Source: Pyrus communis
Lineage: Eukaryota; Streptophyta; Magnoliopsida; Rosales; Rosaceae
Length of the DNA: 64,000 nucleotides
NCBI RefSeq assembly: GCF_963583255.1
Contig: NC_084815.1
Span: 16,477,807-16,541,806, forward strand
Reading direction: 5' to 3'
Of this stretch, positions 10,475-20,454 are shown one piece after another. The notes under the pieces are model-generated. The model worked only from the letters and a program-made list of their open reading frames with translations. It was not told where the DNA came from and made no database searches. Every line of letters begins with the position of its first letter. Position 1 is the stretch's first letter. Position numbers and translations under genes: made by a program.

Positions 10475-12471
10475 CTTCATTTTAATCCTTGGCAAAAATG
10501 ACTTTTAGATTAAAACCATGAGTAAGATCAAAATCTAATTTTAGTCCCTTGATACATTAATAACCTCATTGATTAATTATATTTTTATTTTTTAATTAAT
10601 TCTCTTTTTCTTTCAAATTTTTAATGTATTAATTTTATTTCATTATAATTTTCATTTTCATTTCATTTATCGTAATATATTTTGTTGTAAACATTTAGAT
10701 AAACAATTTTTTGTTATACAATATATTTTGATGCACATTGTCTTCTTCATTTAGGTACATTAAATTCATTATAATACATTTCGGTGCATACATTTAGTTA
10801 CACACATTTTGGTACCTACATTTCGATAAAAACATTTAGGTACATTAATTCAATATAATACATTTCGGTACTAACATTTCGGTGCATACATATGGTAAAA
10901 AAAAAAAATTAAAATTTGTATGTTAATAAATTTAAATATTTAATGGGAGACATTAAATAAAATGCACATTAATTATTTTGAATCAAGGACACATCAAGGG
11001 ATTATAATCAATATGTAATCTAACACCAGGTTTATTTTAAATATCAATCTTCTTGAAGGATTAAAGTTAAAAAAACCCATATATATAAATAAAATAAGTT
11101 GTATTTTATTTAGTCAAGTTTCCGACGTAGGACTTGGTATACTTCAACAGGCCTAAAATTGCTGATTTATAGTTTACATGCATTCTGATGTTGTTGTGCA
11201 AACACAATCCAGGTGAGCTTGCACGGAGGCCAGGTTCTGTCATGGAAAACCGAACGCAACGAAGAATTGTTATTCATTAGTACCAAGGTGAAGAAGTTAT
11301 TCATTTGTTATTCATGAACAATCGGGAAAATGTACACTGATTTCCTATGTTAGCTAATATATTTTCTGTTTCGTCTATGAAGGCGATTTTTAAGCCGCCA
11401 AAAGCAGTCCGAGGAGGAATTCCAATCTGTTTTCCGCAGGTTGGGACCGGATCGTTGGACCATAACGGGTTTGCCAGGAATAGGATTTGGGCCATTGACA
11501 ATGATCCTCCACCTCTACGTCCGAATGATTCGAATGGAAAAGCCTACGTCGACTTGCTGCTCAAACCATCCGACGATGATATGAAGATTTGGCCACATAG
11601 GTAGCACATATAGCAGCATGAATTCTGAAAAAGTAGCATACTAATGCTTTGTGTACAAATATTAGTTTCTAACATGATGATTTGCAACATATTTTTCAGT
11701 TTCGAGTTTCGCCTTCGGGTGTCACTGGCAGCAGAAGGGCATCTAACGCTTATATCGCGCATCAGGAACATCAACTACAAGCCTTTCAGCTTTGCGTTTG
11801 CTTATCATACGTACTTCTCCATTTCGGATATCAGGTACATAATGTTTAATTAAGCATAATCTAACTAAAGACTAATTGAAGTTCCGAGATTTAAATGAAT
11901 ATAATCTGGACTGACAGTGAAGTGAGGATTGAGGGATTGGAGACTCTAGACTATCTAGACAACCTGTGTCAAAAGGAGCGGTTTACAGAACAAGGCGATG
12001 CCTTAACATTCGAATCTGAGGTAATTGTGTTTTCCCAAAACCTTCTCAACTTGTCATTGGATCCAAAACGCTCTTTCTAATGAAGTGAAGTTCATTTTTT
12101 GTGGCAGGTAGACCGCGCTTATCTCAAGTCTTCGGATGTGATAGCAGTTTTCGATCATGAAAAGAAGAAGACATTCACCGTGCGAAAGGAGGGACTTCCA
12201 GATGTTGGTGAGAATCATGTTCTATTTGGATTAGTGTAAACTTTGACATTTTACTTGGTGACAAATTAAAACCTTGTGTTCTTGAACTTTACATGTGCTA
12301 GTTGTATGGAATCCATGGGAGAAGAAGTCCAAAGCGATGGCGGATCTTGGAGACGAAGAATACAAACAGATGCTGTGTGTTAACGGAGCATCAATCGAGA
12401 AGCCGATCACCTTGAAGCCTGGCGAGGAATGGACCGGTCGATTGGAGCTCTCTCTTGTCCCTTCCAGTTAA
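10149..12471 (+). CDS. Glucose-6-phosphate 1-epimerase-like (aldose-epimerase family) protein
   Basis: Seven exons, 10149-10241, 11213-11287, 11383-11600, 11700-11834, 11918-12020, 12108-12207 and 12302-12471, give 297 aa. The family interconverts the alpha and beta anomers of hexose 6-phosphates, probably in the cytosol (no signal or transit peptide seen). Diagnostic segments are SLHGGQVLSWK, RGGIPICFPQ (66-75), HNGFAR (83-88), FAYHTYFSISD (putative catalytic His165), VVWNPWEKKSK and the C-terminal KPITLKPGEEWTGRLEL. In the segment QMLCVNGA (265-271), Asn269 sits where I recall Glu or Asp in relatives, so activity deserves checking. Length and exon pattern look complete. Intron 1 is long and repeat-filled. 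The sugar specificity is inferred from family. Confidence 0.92.
10314..10508. repeat. Duplicated AT/GT microsatellite unit in intron 1
   Basis: A unit of (AT)n, GTGTGTGTGTCT, (AT)n, then ATAACTTCATTTTAATCC and GGCAAAAATGACTTTTAG occurs twice with a 110-base period (conserved part at 10361 and 10471). The copies differ mainly in AT-tract length. Confidence 0.8.
10470..11075. mobile_element. Inverted-repeat element inside intron 1
   Basis: The left arm (TTTTAATCCTT, TTAGATTAAAACC, TTTAGTCCCTTGAT, about 10474-10560) corresponds to the reverse complement of the right arm (TTTAATCCTT, TTAGATTACAT, TATAATCCCTTGAT, about 10983-11070). Between the arms lies AT-rich sequence with a repeated CATTTCGGTGCATACATT-like motif (10780-10900). 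It is probably a MITE that carried or recruited this simple repeat. Boundaries are approximate. Confidence 0.45.
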
Positions 12472-12479
12472 ATCAAGAG

Positions 12480-13030
12480 GCTGGCAGTGACTTGCAGGCG
12501 AAGAAATAAACCTAGTACCAATATTAATTAGGGTCGAAAAATTCGACAATGTTTGCAATAAACAATCATTAAGAACATGATCATTAGCTTTAATTTTGGT
12601 TTATGTTTCTTAATCGATTTCGTTCGACGGAGGCGGAGATTTCTTTTTGCTTCACCCCATTGTAGTTGTAACCTTAAGAATGTATATGGTTCATCTCAAT
12701 TTAGTCGTGAAAATTTGTAATTTATACACTGCATATTACAATTTGTAGAGGGAAAAATAAGAGAGATTTAATCATGTTTTTTGGTGGAATATAATCTTTA
12801 AGTTTGTGAATTATTTTTTTATTATGACAGGAACACGAGTGATACATACGAGTGGTACATTACGTGTTTTTATATAAATGGTGAGAAATTTTATTTTTTA
12901 AGTTAGTAACTTTTTCACATACATATCTCATTATCTATATAATAACTTGTAGTGATCACACTGAAAAATTTATCCATGCAAGACCGCAAAGAAGAAAAAA
13001 AGATGCAACAAGTATGAAAAAAGAGGGCAC
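12480..13030. other. Epimerase 3' UTR and spacer
   Basis: A probable 3' UTR runs to about 12720, followed by AT-rich spacer. No further gene is supported. Confidence 0.45.
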
Positions 13031-13035
13031 ATTTA

Positions 13036-13107
13036 TATCAGAGCCTAGTTTCGATCTAGGGACCTGTGGGTTATGGGCCCACCACGCTTCCGCTGCGCCA
13101 CTCTGAT
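13036..13107 (-). tRNA. Initiator tRNA-Met (CAU)
   Basis: Read on the minus strand, the 72-nt sequence begins ATCAGAGTGGCGCAGCGG and contains the anticodon arm GTGGGCCCATAACCCAC with CAT. It ends GGCTCTGATA, pairing with the 5' acceptor strand. It matches the plant initiator tRNA-Met as I know it. The T arm carries a compensated stem (CCTAG / CTAGG) around ATCGAAA, which keeps the A54-type T loop of initiators. Box A and box B promoters are internal. No intron. Plants translate from this tRNA, and many LTR retrotransposons use its 3' end as a primer. Confidence 0.93.
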
Positions 13108-13689
13108 TTGATGTTAATGTTTTAATATTAAATATATAAGAACTGCCCGTAGAAGCGTATATAATTTCACTCATCATTCATCACTGTGACGCCTTATGGC
13201 CCACATATTCTAAAGTAATACATTACTAAATCCTTAAACCAAAATTCCGATCTTTGTTTCTATTTGTTTTACAGTTTGCTCAATTTTATTAGAAGTTCAT
13301 AAGCTATAGAGATTTGGTTTGAACTCACTGTCTACGAGAGTTGAATTTAATACCTGATCTCATTTACAAATAAAAAAAACCATTAAGTGACATTAACCAA
13401 GCTTGATTTTGAAATTAAGAACAAAATTTTTTCTTTTCTTGCTGAATTTATTAGTTATATTATGAACACGTTTATATAATTTGAAATATAAAAAAAATAT
13501 TATGAATACGTTTTTCACCAAGAGGGATTAAATGATTTTTTATTTTATTTTATTTATTTTTGCGTGAATAAACTTTCAAAAGTCAAGATGATGAATCCGT
13601 CCACCGTCGTTGAGCTTGACTGACCAAAGACAATTGCAGCTTTGGTCTAAATAAAGCAGCCGTGCATGCTTGCTGACACCACAGCCCAT

Positions 13690-13736
13690 ATTCTTCGATC
13701 CAGGGACTTGAGTGATGGCCCACCACACTTTCACAC
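13690..13736 (-). pseudogene. Relic of initiator tRNA-Met
   Basis: On the minus strand, GAAAGTGTGGTGGGCC, then AAGTCCCTGGATCGAA follow the order of the intact gene 0.6 kb away (GGAAGCGTGGTGGGCCC, AGGTCCCTAGATCGAAA). The anticodon stem is degraded and both acceptor strands are missing, so it cannot fold as a tRNA. It may be a truncated tandem copy or a tRNA-derived repeat fragment. Confidence 0.55.
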
Positions 13737-13739
13737 GTG

Positions 13740-14215
13740 GATAGCCATTCACATTAGTAAAGTCGTATGCACACGAGTTTGAATTTTTTTTATTTTTAAC
13801 ATTGTACAAACGAGTTTGAATTTGTTTCTTATTTTTTTTAGTTTAAAGCAGAATATTCTTGTATGAAAAAAAAAAATCAATTTTTTTGTTAGAAAGTTCA
13901 CCCTGATAGATTATATCGTACATAGCTTTAAAAGGATCGCCATATAAAAAGAAGACGACGCTTATGCAAATAAAGCATAAGTAAAAGTTCTTCCTTGCAG
14001 CAATTACAAATATTAAATAACCAAAAACAAAACCTTCACAGGGAAAAAAACCTCTTATATGACATTAATATGCATATATTCATCCTTTGATTCAAAAGTT
14101 TCATACCCATTTATCTCTCACTAATGTAAAAAGAGAGACATACATAAAGGGATATGAAACAAAGGATGTGTAAGTTTTTCCTTTTGGATAAGGGAGAAAA
14201 GAAGCGAAATTTCAT
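13740..14215. other. Spacer without recognised features
   Basis: AT-rich, with short A-runs and no gene or repeat that I can identify. Confidence 0.4.
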
Positions 14216-14221
14216 AGTATA

Positions 14222-14495
14222 ATTACTCCTACTACACGTCAATATATAGTATATATTAGTTTTTAAGTGGGTCAAATATGATTCGCTCATTCAACCTATC
14301 CGGCTGTCAAAATTTAACAATGCATGTCATACATTGATGTACTGTAAAATTTTACTGCACATCAGTTCATAGTATATATTGTATTTTAAGTGACTTAGAT
14401 TCATTCATTAAATTATCTAGTATTCTTGAGCCCATCTAACTGTTAAATTTGACGATGTATATAATGCATTGATGCACTGAAGAATTTTTGTGTAC
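14222..14495. repeat. Diverged tandem duplication, unit about 125-130 bp
   Basis: Two successive units share the order CATAGTATATATT (TATAGTATATATT in the first), TTTTAAGTG, GATTCATTCATT (GATTCGCTCATT), CTGTTAAATTTGACGATG (CTGTCAAAATTTAACAATG) and CATTGATGCACTG (CATTGATGTACTG). The first starts near 14226 and the second near 14352. Divergence is high, so the duplication is old. Confidence 0.55.
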
Positions 14496-14499
14496 AATA

Positions 14500-15480
14500 G
14501 TATGTCGTATGAACACCAATTGGGTTGCACTACTATGTTTGAAGGGAAATAGTGAGTTACTCAATGGGACCATGTGCAGAAACATGTTCAATATTTCCAT
14601 GAATTATAACGACCATGATGTGTTAGTTCAAGGTTTAGGAGGAACAATGAAAGCGATTTTGTTCACCCAACAACTTATTGGGCTACTCACAAAACAATGA
14701 AAAAACAAGTTGGCATTGGCCCTCAATGAAGATAGAATCATCAAATCCTTCAAGGAAGATAAACGAGTTTCCTGCACCCGTTGCATGAAACATGTGTCTC
14801 ACGTTTATTATATTTTGTTCAGGCAACGAGTGCAAGGCGTAAATTGGGGCGTTTATAAATTAAGTTTAGTTTGGCTTAGTAAGAAAATTGTGGAGCCCAA
14901 GGGTCTCAATTAAATGAGGGCTATTGTATTATTCCTTATCTTTTTTTTTTCTTTGTTTTTTCACAAGGGGGACAACATGTGGCAAACCATGATTATCCAC
15001 ATTTTTTAGACTCGGAGAGGCTATGGGGAATTCCACCCTATCGGTAGCCACAACCAAGCAAACTCACCAATTCAAAATATCGAACATGGGACCGGCCAAT
15101 GTATATGAAGCCAGATTAAGCAAATCAAAATGATAAACATGTATTAGACAGCTCCACATGATCTGTATTTGCATGCTCCCCTCCCATGCACAAATTCCCT
15201 TTCACCTCTAATTCACATGCAATTTCAACTCTGCAAAAAGTATGCAATCTAAATAAAAGCACATATATGCAGGGGCAGATACTAACTGCCTAATTTATTC
15301 TACAAACTTCCAATTGCAACATGCCTTCAATTTGGATTTAATTATTGGATACTTTCTAGAAAACGTGTAACTTTTTAATGTATTCGATACTTTGTATGTC
15401 ACATGATGTTAATTATTTATGTAAATTATAACACGTTAATATACTCTTGATGTGAGGCATATCAATTTTATTATTTATTC
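14500..15480. other. Spacer without recognised features
   Basis: Small open frames at 14488-14700 and 14710-14913 have no recognisable domains and no splice context. I treat this as non-coding. Confidence 0.4.
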
Positions 15481-15485
15481 TTATT

Positions 15486-15721
15486 AATAACACATATAAT
15501 TGTAGTCACCATGCATGTGTTCTCAATGAAAAATTAAATTCTTAAAATACGACTTGTAGAAAAGATTGAGAGAAGTTGTTGACATGAGTCACTAAGGTTC
15601 TAAAATAACACATATAATTGTAGTACTATGCATGTGTTCTCAATGAAAAATTAAATTCTTAAAATACGACTTGTAGAAAAGATTGAGAGAAGTTGTTGAC
15701 ATGTGTCACTAAAGTTCTAAA
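15486..15721. repeat. Recent 118-bp tandem duplication
   Basis: Copies at 15486-15603 and 15604-15721 are nearly identical, differing by about six changes or small indels. Each starts AATAACACATATAATTGTAG and ends with GTCACTAA(G/A)GTTCTAAA. It abuts the repeat that contains the Cassandra LTR. Confidence 0.85.
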
Positions 15722-15782
15722 GGACGTTAAGCGCTAGTTGGGCGGCAGACTGAGACCTAGCGCATAGGTGGCAAGGCGGGGC

Positions 15783-16189
15783 TGTAACATCCCACATCGC
15801 CCAGGGGAGTGGATCCTATAAGCCTTATATGTATATTCTCATCTTTACCTAGCACGAGGCATTTTGGGAGCTCACTGGCTTCGGAGTTCATCATTGTAAC
15901 ATCCCACATCGTCCAGGGGAGTGGATCATGTAAGCCATATATGTATATTCCCATTTCTACCTAGCACGAGGTCTTTTGGGAGCTCACTGGCTTTGAAGTT
16001 CATTGGAACTCCGAAATTAAGCTAGTTCGCACTAGAGCAATCTCAGGATGGGTGACCCATTGGGGAAGTTCTCGTGTGAGTTCCCAGAAACAAAATCGTG
16101 AGGGCATGGTCAGGGCCCAAAGCAGACAATATCGTGTTATGGTGGAGTCGAGCCCAGAATGTGGTGGGGGCCCGGGCTGGGATGTGACA
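15783..16189 (+). mobile_element. Cassandra (TRIM) solo LTR with a partial tandem 5' copy
   Basis: A complete LTR runs from TGTAACATCCCACATCG (15895) to GGGATGTGACA (16189), about 295 bp with TG...CA ends. A 112-bp copy of its 5' part precedes it (15783-15894). At about 15998-16086 it carries 5S rRNA-like sequence: GAACTCCGAAATTAAGC, then AGGATGGGTGACC, GGGAAGTTCTCGTGTGAG. This combination is the hallmark of Cassandra terminal-repeat retrotransposons in miniature. No second LTR or internal domain follows, so this is a solo LTR. Confidence 0.85.
15998..16086 (+). promoter_or_regulatory. 5S-rRNA-like Pol III promoter region inside Cassandra LTR
   Basis: The region aligns by eye with the 3' two thirds of plant 5S rRNA. 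The A-box region (CCGAAATTAAGCTAG) is degraded relative to 5S. The C-box region (GGATGGGTGACC, GGGAAGTTCTCGTGT, 16046-16076) is well kept. It is part of the retroelement and not a functional 5S gene. Confidence 0.7.
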
Positions 16190-16619
16190 GAGGCCTAGAC
16201 AAATTTAAGTAATATATGTATAAATAAGGGTTTGCTTATACTTAAAAAATACATAATTTCATGAAAATATGAGGAACAAACATATATTGCGTGTTCATCT
16301 AAGTATTCAACAAGTCTCTTACAATTTATTGAAAAAAAAAAAATGCAAAATGAAAATGACCTATTATCTATCTACGAAGCTCATAGTCAGGGACGGGATG
16401 AGATGATCCACATGTGGTCTGCTATTGTGAGAGTCGGGATTTAGGCGGGTCTAGATGGGCTTGGTGGGTGCTTAGGCGGGTTTGAATGAGCTCGGTGGGC
16501 ACCTAGGTGGTTTAGGTGGGCCCTAAGCATCTACACGCTATTTCTTAATTTTCAAACACCTAATGACTAGTTGCCTATCGTCTAAATGGTGCTAGGCATA
16601 AATTTTTAGAACAGTGAGA

Positions 16620-17335
16620 ATCACAATCCGAATAATTCATCTACTGATGATCCCACATCAAAGCTTTCTTTACCAACCAGCAGCAAGGACAACAATGGCC
16701 AAATAATGATGTTAAGAATTTGTGATGAAAAATAAAAGGTGGTCCAGAATTTGGTTGAAGTCTAGAAGATAATAAAGACCTAGACATGCATTAAGACAAA
16801 AGTGGGTGTGTTCTTATAATGAAACAAAAGAATAAGACAGATTAGGGGCAAAAATAATAAAATTATAAAAACAGAGAGGGAAAAAATAAAAAATCAAAGT
16901 GGATATATATATCCAATATTAGAAACATTGGCAAAAGTACTATTAATTTGCCTCTTTTTATATAGTTTAAATCAGTTTTACTAAGCTCCGTTCTCTTGAT
17001 AACTTAATAATAAAAATTTATTGTTAAATTGACATCAAGAGTAGAGATTAAAACACTAAAATCACATTAATTAATTCTCCACCTTTGATAACCAACCCAA
17101 AACCGAATAACCATGTATTTTTCAATCATTGGGTAACTTCGGAGAACATTTTTATAGTTTTACTTCTTCCAAAGAATATGGACAAGGAAACTGCTATCCA
17201 CACACCCATTTGTAGGTCTCATACACCATTGTTAATTTTTTGCTATTAATATCTTTTTTCAATTCATTTGATCCAACTATCGAAAACTGAGAGAGATGTG
17301 TAAAAAGTAAAAACGGATGGGTGTATAGCATCACC
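16620..17335. other. Spacer without recognised features
   Basis: AT-rich, with no coding potential or repeat structure I can define. Confidence 0.4.
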
Positions 17336-17338
17336 TTA

Positions 17339-18099
17339 GACCATCTCTAACCGAATGAGGGCTAGAGGGCTCTCTTTGGCCCTATAACCCTCCAAGAAAT
17401 TAATATTTTAATGAACAGTGTCAGACCATTTTTCTTACCATCTCCAACCGAGGGGTCAGAGGGCCATAGGCCAAACATAGCCTTATAACAAAAAAATCAT
17501 CTCCAACCGAGAGGGCTAAGGGGCCATAGTGCCAAAACGTAATTTATTATTTTAATTGAATTAATATAGTTACTTAAATTAATCTACCTCAATAATTTTA
17601 CGTTATGGGTTGTCCATAATTTTTCGAGATAGAATCTCAATAATTTTACGTCTCGGATCGAGTAGGCGTTTAAGTTTTATGTTGTTAAATGTTTTTAAAA
17701 ATGTTGTTTAAGTTTCATGTTGTTAAATGTTTTTTTTATAATTTTTTTTGTTGTATAATTTTTATGTTGTTTAATGTTACTTAATGTTATTTAATGACTT
17801 ATGAAGTTATAGGAAAAAAAAAAAGAAATTTTAAATTAAAAAAAATTGTAAAAAAAAAATATATAAAAAATTCAAATATAACAGTTAGCTGACATCAGCA
17901 ACTAGCCGTTGGATTCAAATTGCTAAACCAGCCCGGGGCTGGCTAGCTGGGTTGGGCTAGCCGATTGGTCATTTTCTCCTTTTTTGGCCAAATGGGGCCC
18001 ATGAGCCATTTGGCCTTGCTCTCGGTTGCAGACAATTTTCGTGCTATTTTGAGCTATTTTCGGCCATGTACCCCTCGAACCGGATCGGTTGTAGATGAC
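17339..18099. mobile_element. Non-autonomous PIF/Harbinger-type element
   Basis: The left end is GACCATCTCTAACCGAATGA after TTA (17336-17338). The right end, reverse complemented, reads TGTCATCTACAACCGATCC. Internal copies of CATCTCCAACCGAG occur at 17441 and 17500. The right third (GCCCGGGGCTGGCTAGC, GGTCATTTTCTCC, TTTGGCC) is related in inverse order to the left part of the larger element at 45103-46828. A 3' TTA target copy is not visible. No ORF; a deletion derivative is likely. Confidence 0.6.
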
Positions 18100-18350
18100 A
18101 ATGATGGTTTGGTGACCTAGGTGTAAAAAGTTCAATGATAATAATAATAATCATCATGAAAGGGGCTTACAGAAGCAGGTGATGGAAGCTAGCTGGTTGA
18201 AAATGAACATAGTGATTGCATTGACTTTAAACAGCCAATGTTTAAAGCTGAAAATTGTGATAATTGCTGCATAAAATGCTAATTTAAAAAAAAATTGTCT
18301 TCATAATTATTTGGTATGGGTTCTGTTGCTTTACAGTTCCTCAAGGTTAT
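18100..18350. other. Short spacer between elements
   Basis: Nothing recognised apart from a short ATAATA run. Confidence 0.35.
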
Positions 18351-18356
18351 TATCCC

Positions 18357-18555
18357 GGAAAGGGATTTGGAGATGATCATTTTCCACCAAATCCACCAAA
18401 TTCGGGATCTGTGCCGTTGAAATTTGATTAAACAGCTACAGTTATTATAACTTTTAAAGGAGCTTCCTGTTTGTAGCCTTTGAATCAAATTGCAACGATC
18501 CGAATCACGAACTTGGTGGATTTGGTGGAAAGAGATTCGGAGACGATCCCTTTCC
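18357..18555. mobile_element. Fold-back MITE, about 200 bp
   Basis: The left arm (GGAAAGGGAT, TTTCCACCAAATCCACCAAA, GTGCCGTTGAAATTTGATT, 18357-18429) mirrors the right arm (GAATCAAATTGCAACG, CTTGGTGGATTTGGTGGAAA, GATCCCTTTCC, 18482-18555) around a 50-base loop. The arms are about 75 bases with moderate divergence. It has no coding capacity. Confidence 0.65.
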
Positions 18556-18559
18556 ATTA

Positions 18560-19250
18560 TCCCCTACTTTGCTCTTTTTTGCTACATGTGATGTTTAGAA
18601 TTTTCATAAAAACGTTTATAGAATATAGTTGTCATGATGATAAGTTGTTTGACAAAAATCTCACAATACGGTTAAAATAAATGAATAAGAGATTAAAAAA
18701 AAGGTGAACCGAAACAGGACCACAGAACAAGAAAAAAAAAAATTATAAATCCGCCACGAAATAGAGCAAATCTAGTAATTCTACAAGCCATTAGACTTGG
18801 TTCCCAAATACGTATTATTGGAAAGAAAGATATATTGGTATATATAGTCTTTACTAAAACAAATAGTTTCCAGATAAATGAACAAACAAAAAAACATAGT
18901 TACGACTAGAATCTCTAATGCTAGTTTTTAAGAGTCAACACATATCTATGTATATGTATGCTAGTTTTTGGAAAGAGTCAACATATATCCATGTATGCTA
19001 GTTTTTATCTTATTTTTATTTTTATTTTTAAACAAACGTTAGTATCTGCACTAAAAAAATAAGAGAATGGGTTATGACTTACAATAGACTTGGACAATAA
19101 TGTGATTTAACTTTGTTTTTAAAAAGAATTGAACTTAACACATCTTGATTACAAATACCAATAAATAGCACTAGACCGTTGTAGTAAGTGTGTTAAATGT
19201 GAGTTCGGTAACTGGTGGACGGAAACGCCGTTATTGTGGGCCGGCCTGGT
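18560..19250. other. Spacer upstream of the receptor-kinase gene
   Basis: AT-rich. A short direct repeat, ATGCTAGTTTTT with a shared CAACA(C/T)ATATC.ATGTAT neighbour, occurs around 18918-19000. No gene is supported. Confidence 0.4.
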
Positions 19251-19263
19251 TTGGCTCGGATGG

Positions 19264-19279
19264 TGACGTGTTGACGTCA
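19264..19279. promoter_or_regulatory. Twin TGACG motifs with a TGACGTCA palindrome
   Basis: TGACGTG (19264-19270) is followed by TGACGTCA (19272-19279) in a GC-richer stretch about 1.2 kb upstream of the receptor-kinase ATG and 200-250 bases before leader-like sequence. TGACGTCA is a C-box/CRE-type bZIP site, and TTGAC at 19271-19275 is a W-box core. Presence is seen; function is inference. Confidence 0.35.
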
Positions 19280-19748
19280 GGTTCTGACATGTTAACGTGC
19301 TCTTTTCGTCCTTGAGCTGTCGTTTGTTAACGATGGGTGGAGAGATTTATGGTTAATCCTGGCCGCTGAGTTTTGTGTCGCTGTGTTAGAGCCCGTAGGA
19401 TTATGTGACGGCGTTTGGTTAACTTTTTTGGCCACGTACACTTACGATCCACTCGCTCCCACCACCGGTCACGTTATAATAACTCCCCACACTCCTCAGC
19501 TGCAGCAGCAGCCCCCACTCCCTTCTTCTTCATCGAGAGCTTCTTCAGAGAAACGGGTATTTCCCCAGAGCCCTCCAAAGCCTCGTGAATTCAACTAGCG
19601 GCCCCATTCTTCTTATTTTTTTTACTTTTTAACCCCAAAAAATTGAAAAAAGGTAAAATCTTTTACCTCTCTGGCCTTCTCACATGGGATGCTGATTTAG
19701 CTTCCGGCACCATCAGTTTGGAGTCATCATCACATGTACGTTTCCACT

Positions 19749-19749
19749 C

Positions 19750-19782
<33 letters not shown>
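19749..19782. repeat. (CT)n microsatellite in receptor-kinase 5' leader
   Basis: A nearly pure CT tract in the presumed 5' UTR or 5'-UTR intron. The leader probably contains an intron between about 19737 (GTACGT) and 20370 (TTTTGTCAG). The predicted leader intron is not proven. Confidence 0.5.
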
Positions 19783-20454
19783 ACACATTCCTCACAGTAA
19801 TTTTCTCTCTCCACATTTTTGTTTCTTATTCTAAAGAGTAATTTTACTCTGGATTATTTGGGTTCAGAGGCAGATTTGAACTGGTTTTTCACTTGGGTTC
19901 ACTCAATAAGCAGAGAACTTTGATGGGTCAGATCTGAAATCAATGGTGTTTATGTGTAGGTACGTTTTGAGCTTCTGGGCGCTTTTGTTTTCCCTTTTTT
20001 TTTTTTACACAGTTTCTGGAAACAATGCCCATGTAAATTTTTTTGGGTTTCTGCAATTTTTTCGAAATTTGAACTTTGCAAAGCTCAAAGCAAACAAAGA
20101 ACAAAGAACAAAAAGAAGCTCGATTTCTGGTAGTACTTGTGCATACTTTGCTTCTTTTTGCACAATAAAATAACTCCCTTTTTTATTATAAAAACACGAT
20201 ATTCAAAGCCTGCAAAAGTTCGTTTCTTTATATCAGAAATTTCTGAGAGTCACCTCTGCTTTTTCTCGACAATGTTCTTGGAATCCGATTTACTTTTCTT
20301 TTTTTTCCTTTCGCTTTACATTCTGTCTTTTGTATTTTTAGCTTGTTAATTCCCTCTATATTTTGTCAGAAGCTTGAAAAGATTGAGACTTTGCAGGAAC
20401 AGCTCGTTTTCTGCTTCAAGGGTTTGGGATTTTGGTGTGAGGGTAGTGAGGGAA

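Larger units (their letters stand above)
15709..16617. mobile_element. Candidate DNA element hosting the Cassandra LTR
   Basis: The left side (CACTAAAGTTCTAAAGG, GCGCTAGTTGGGCGG) is inversely related to the right end (GGTGCTAGGCATAAATTTTT, AGAACAGTG ending near 16615), whose reverse complement reads CACTGTTCTAAAAATTTATG. The interior is rich in CTAGGC/GGCGGG motifs at 15725-15780 and 16435-16520. No transposase is present. Boundaries and class (hAT-like?) are uncertain. Confidence 0.35.

Noticed and set aside
15998..16086. A 5S rRNA gene
   Set aside because: It lies inside Cassandra LTR ends, lacks the 5' third of 5S and has a degraded A box. It is a retroelement component.
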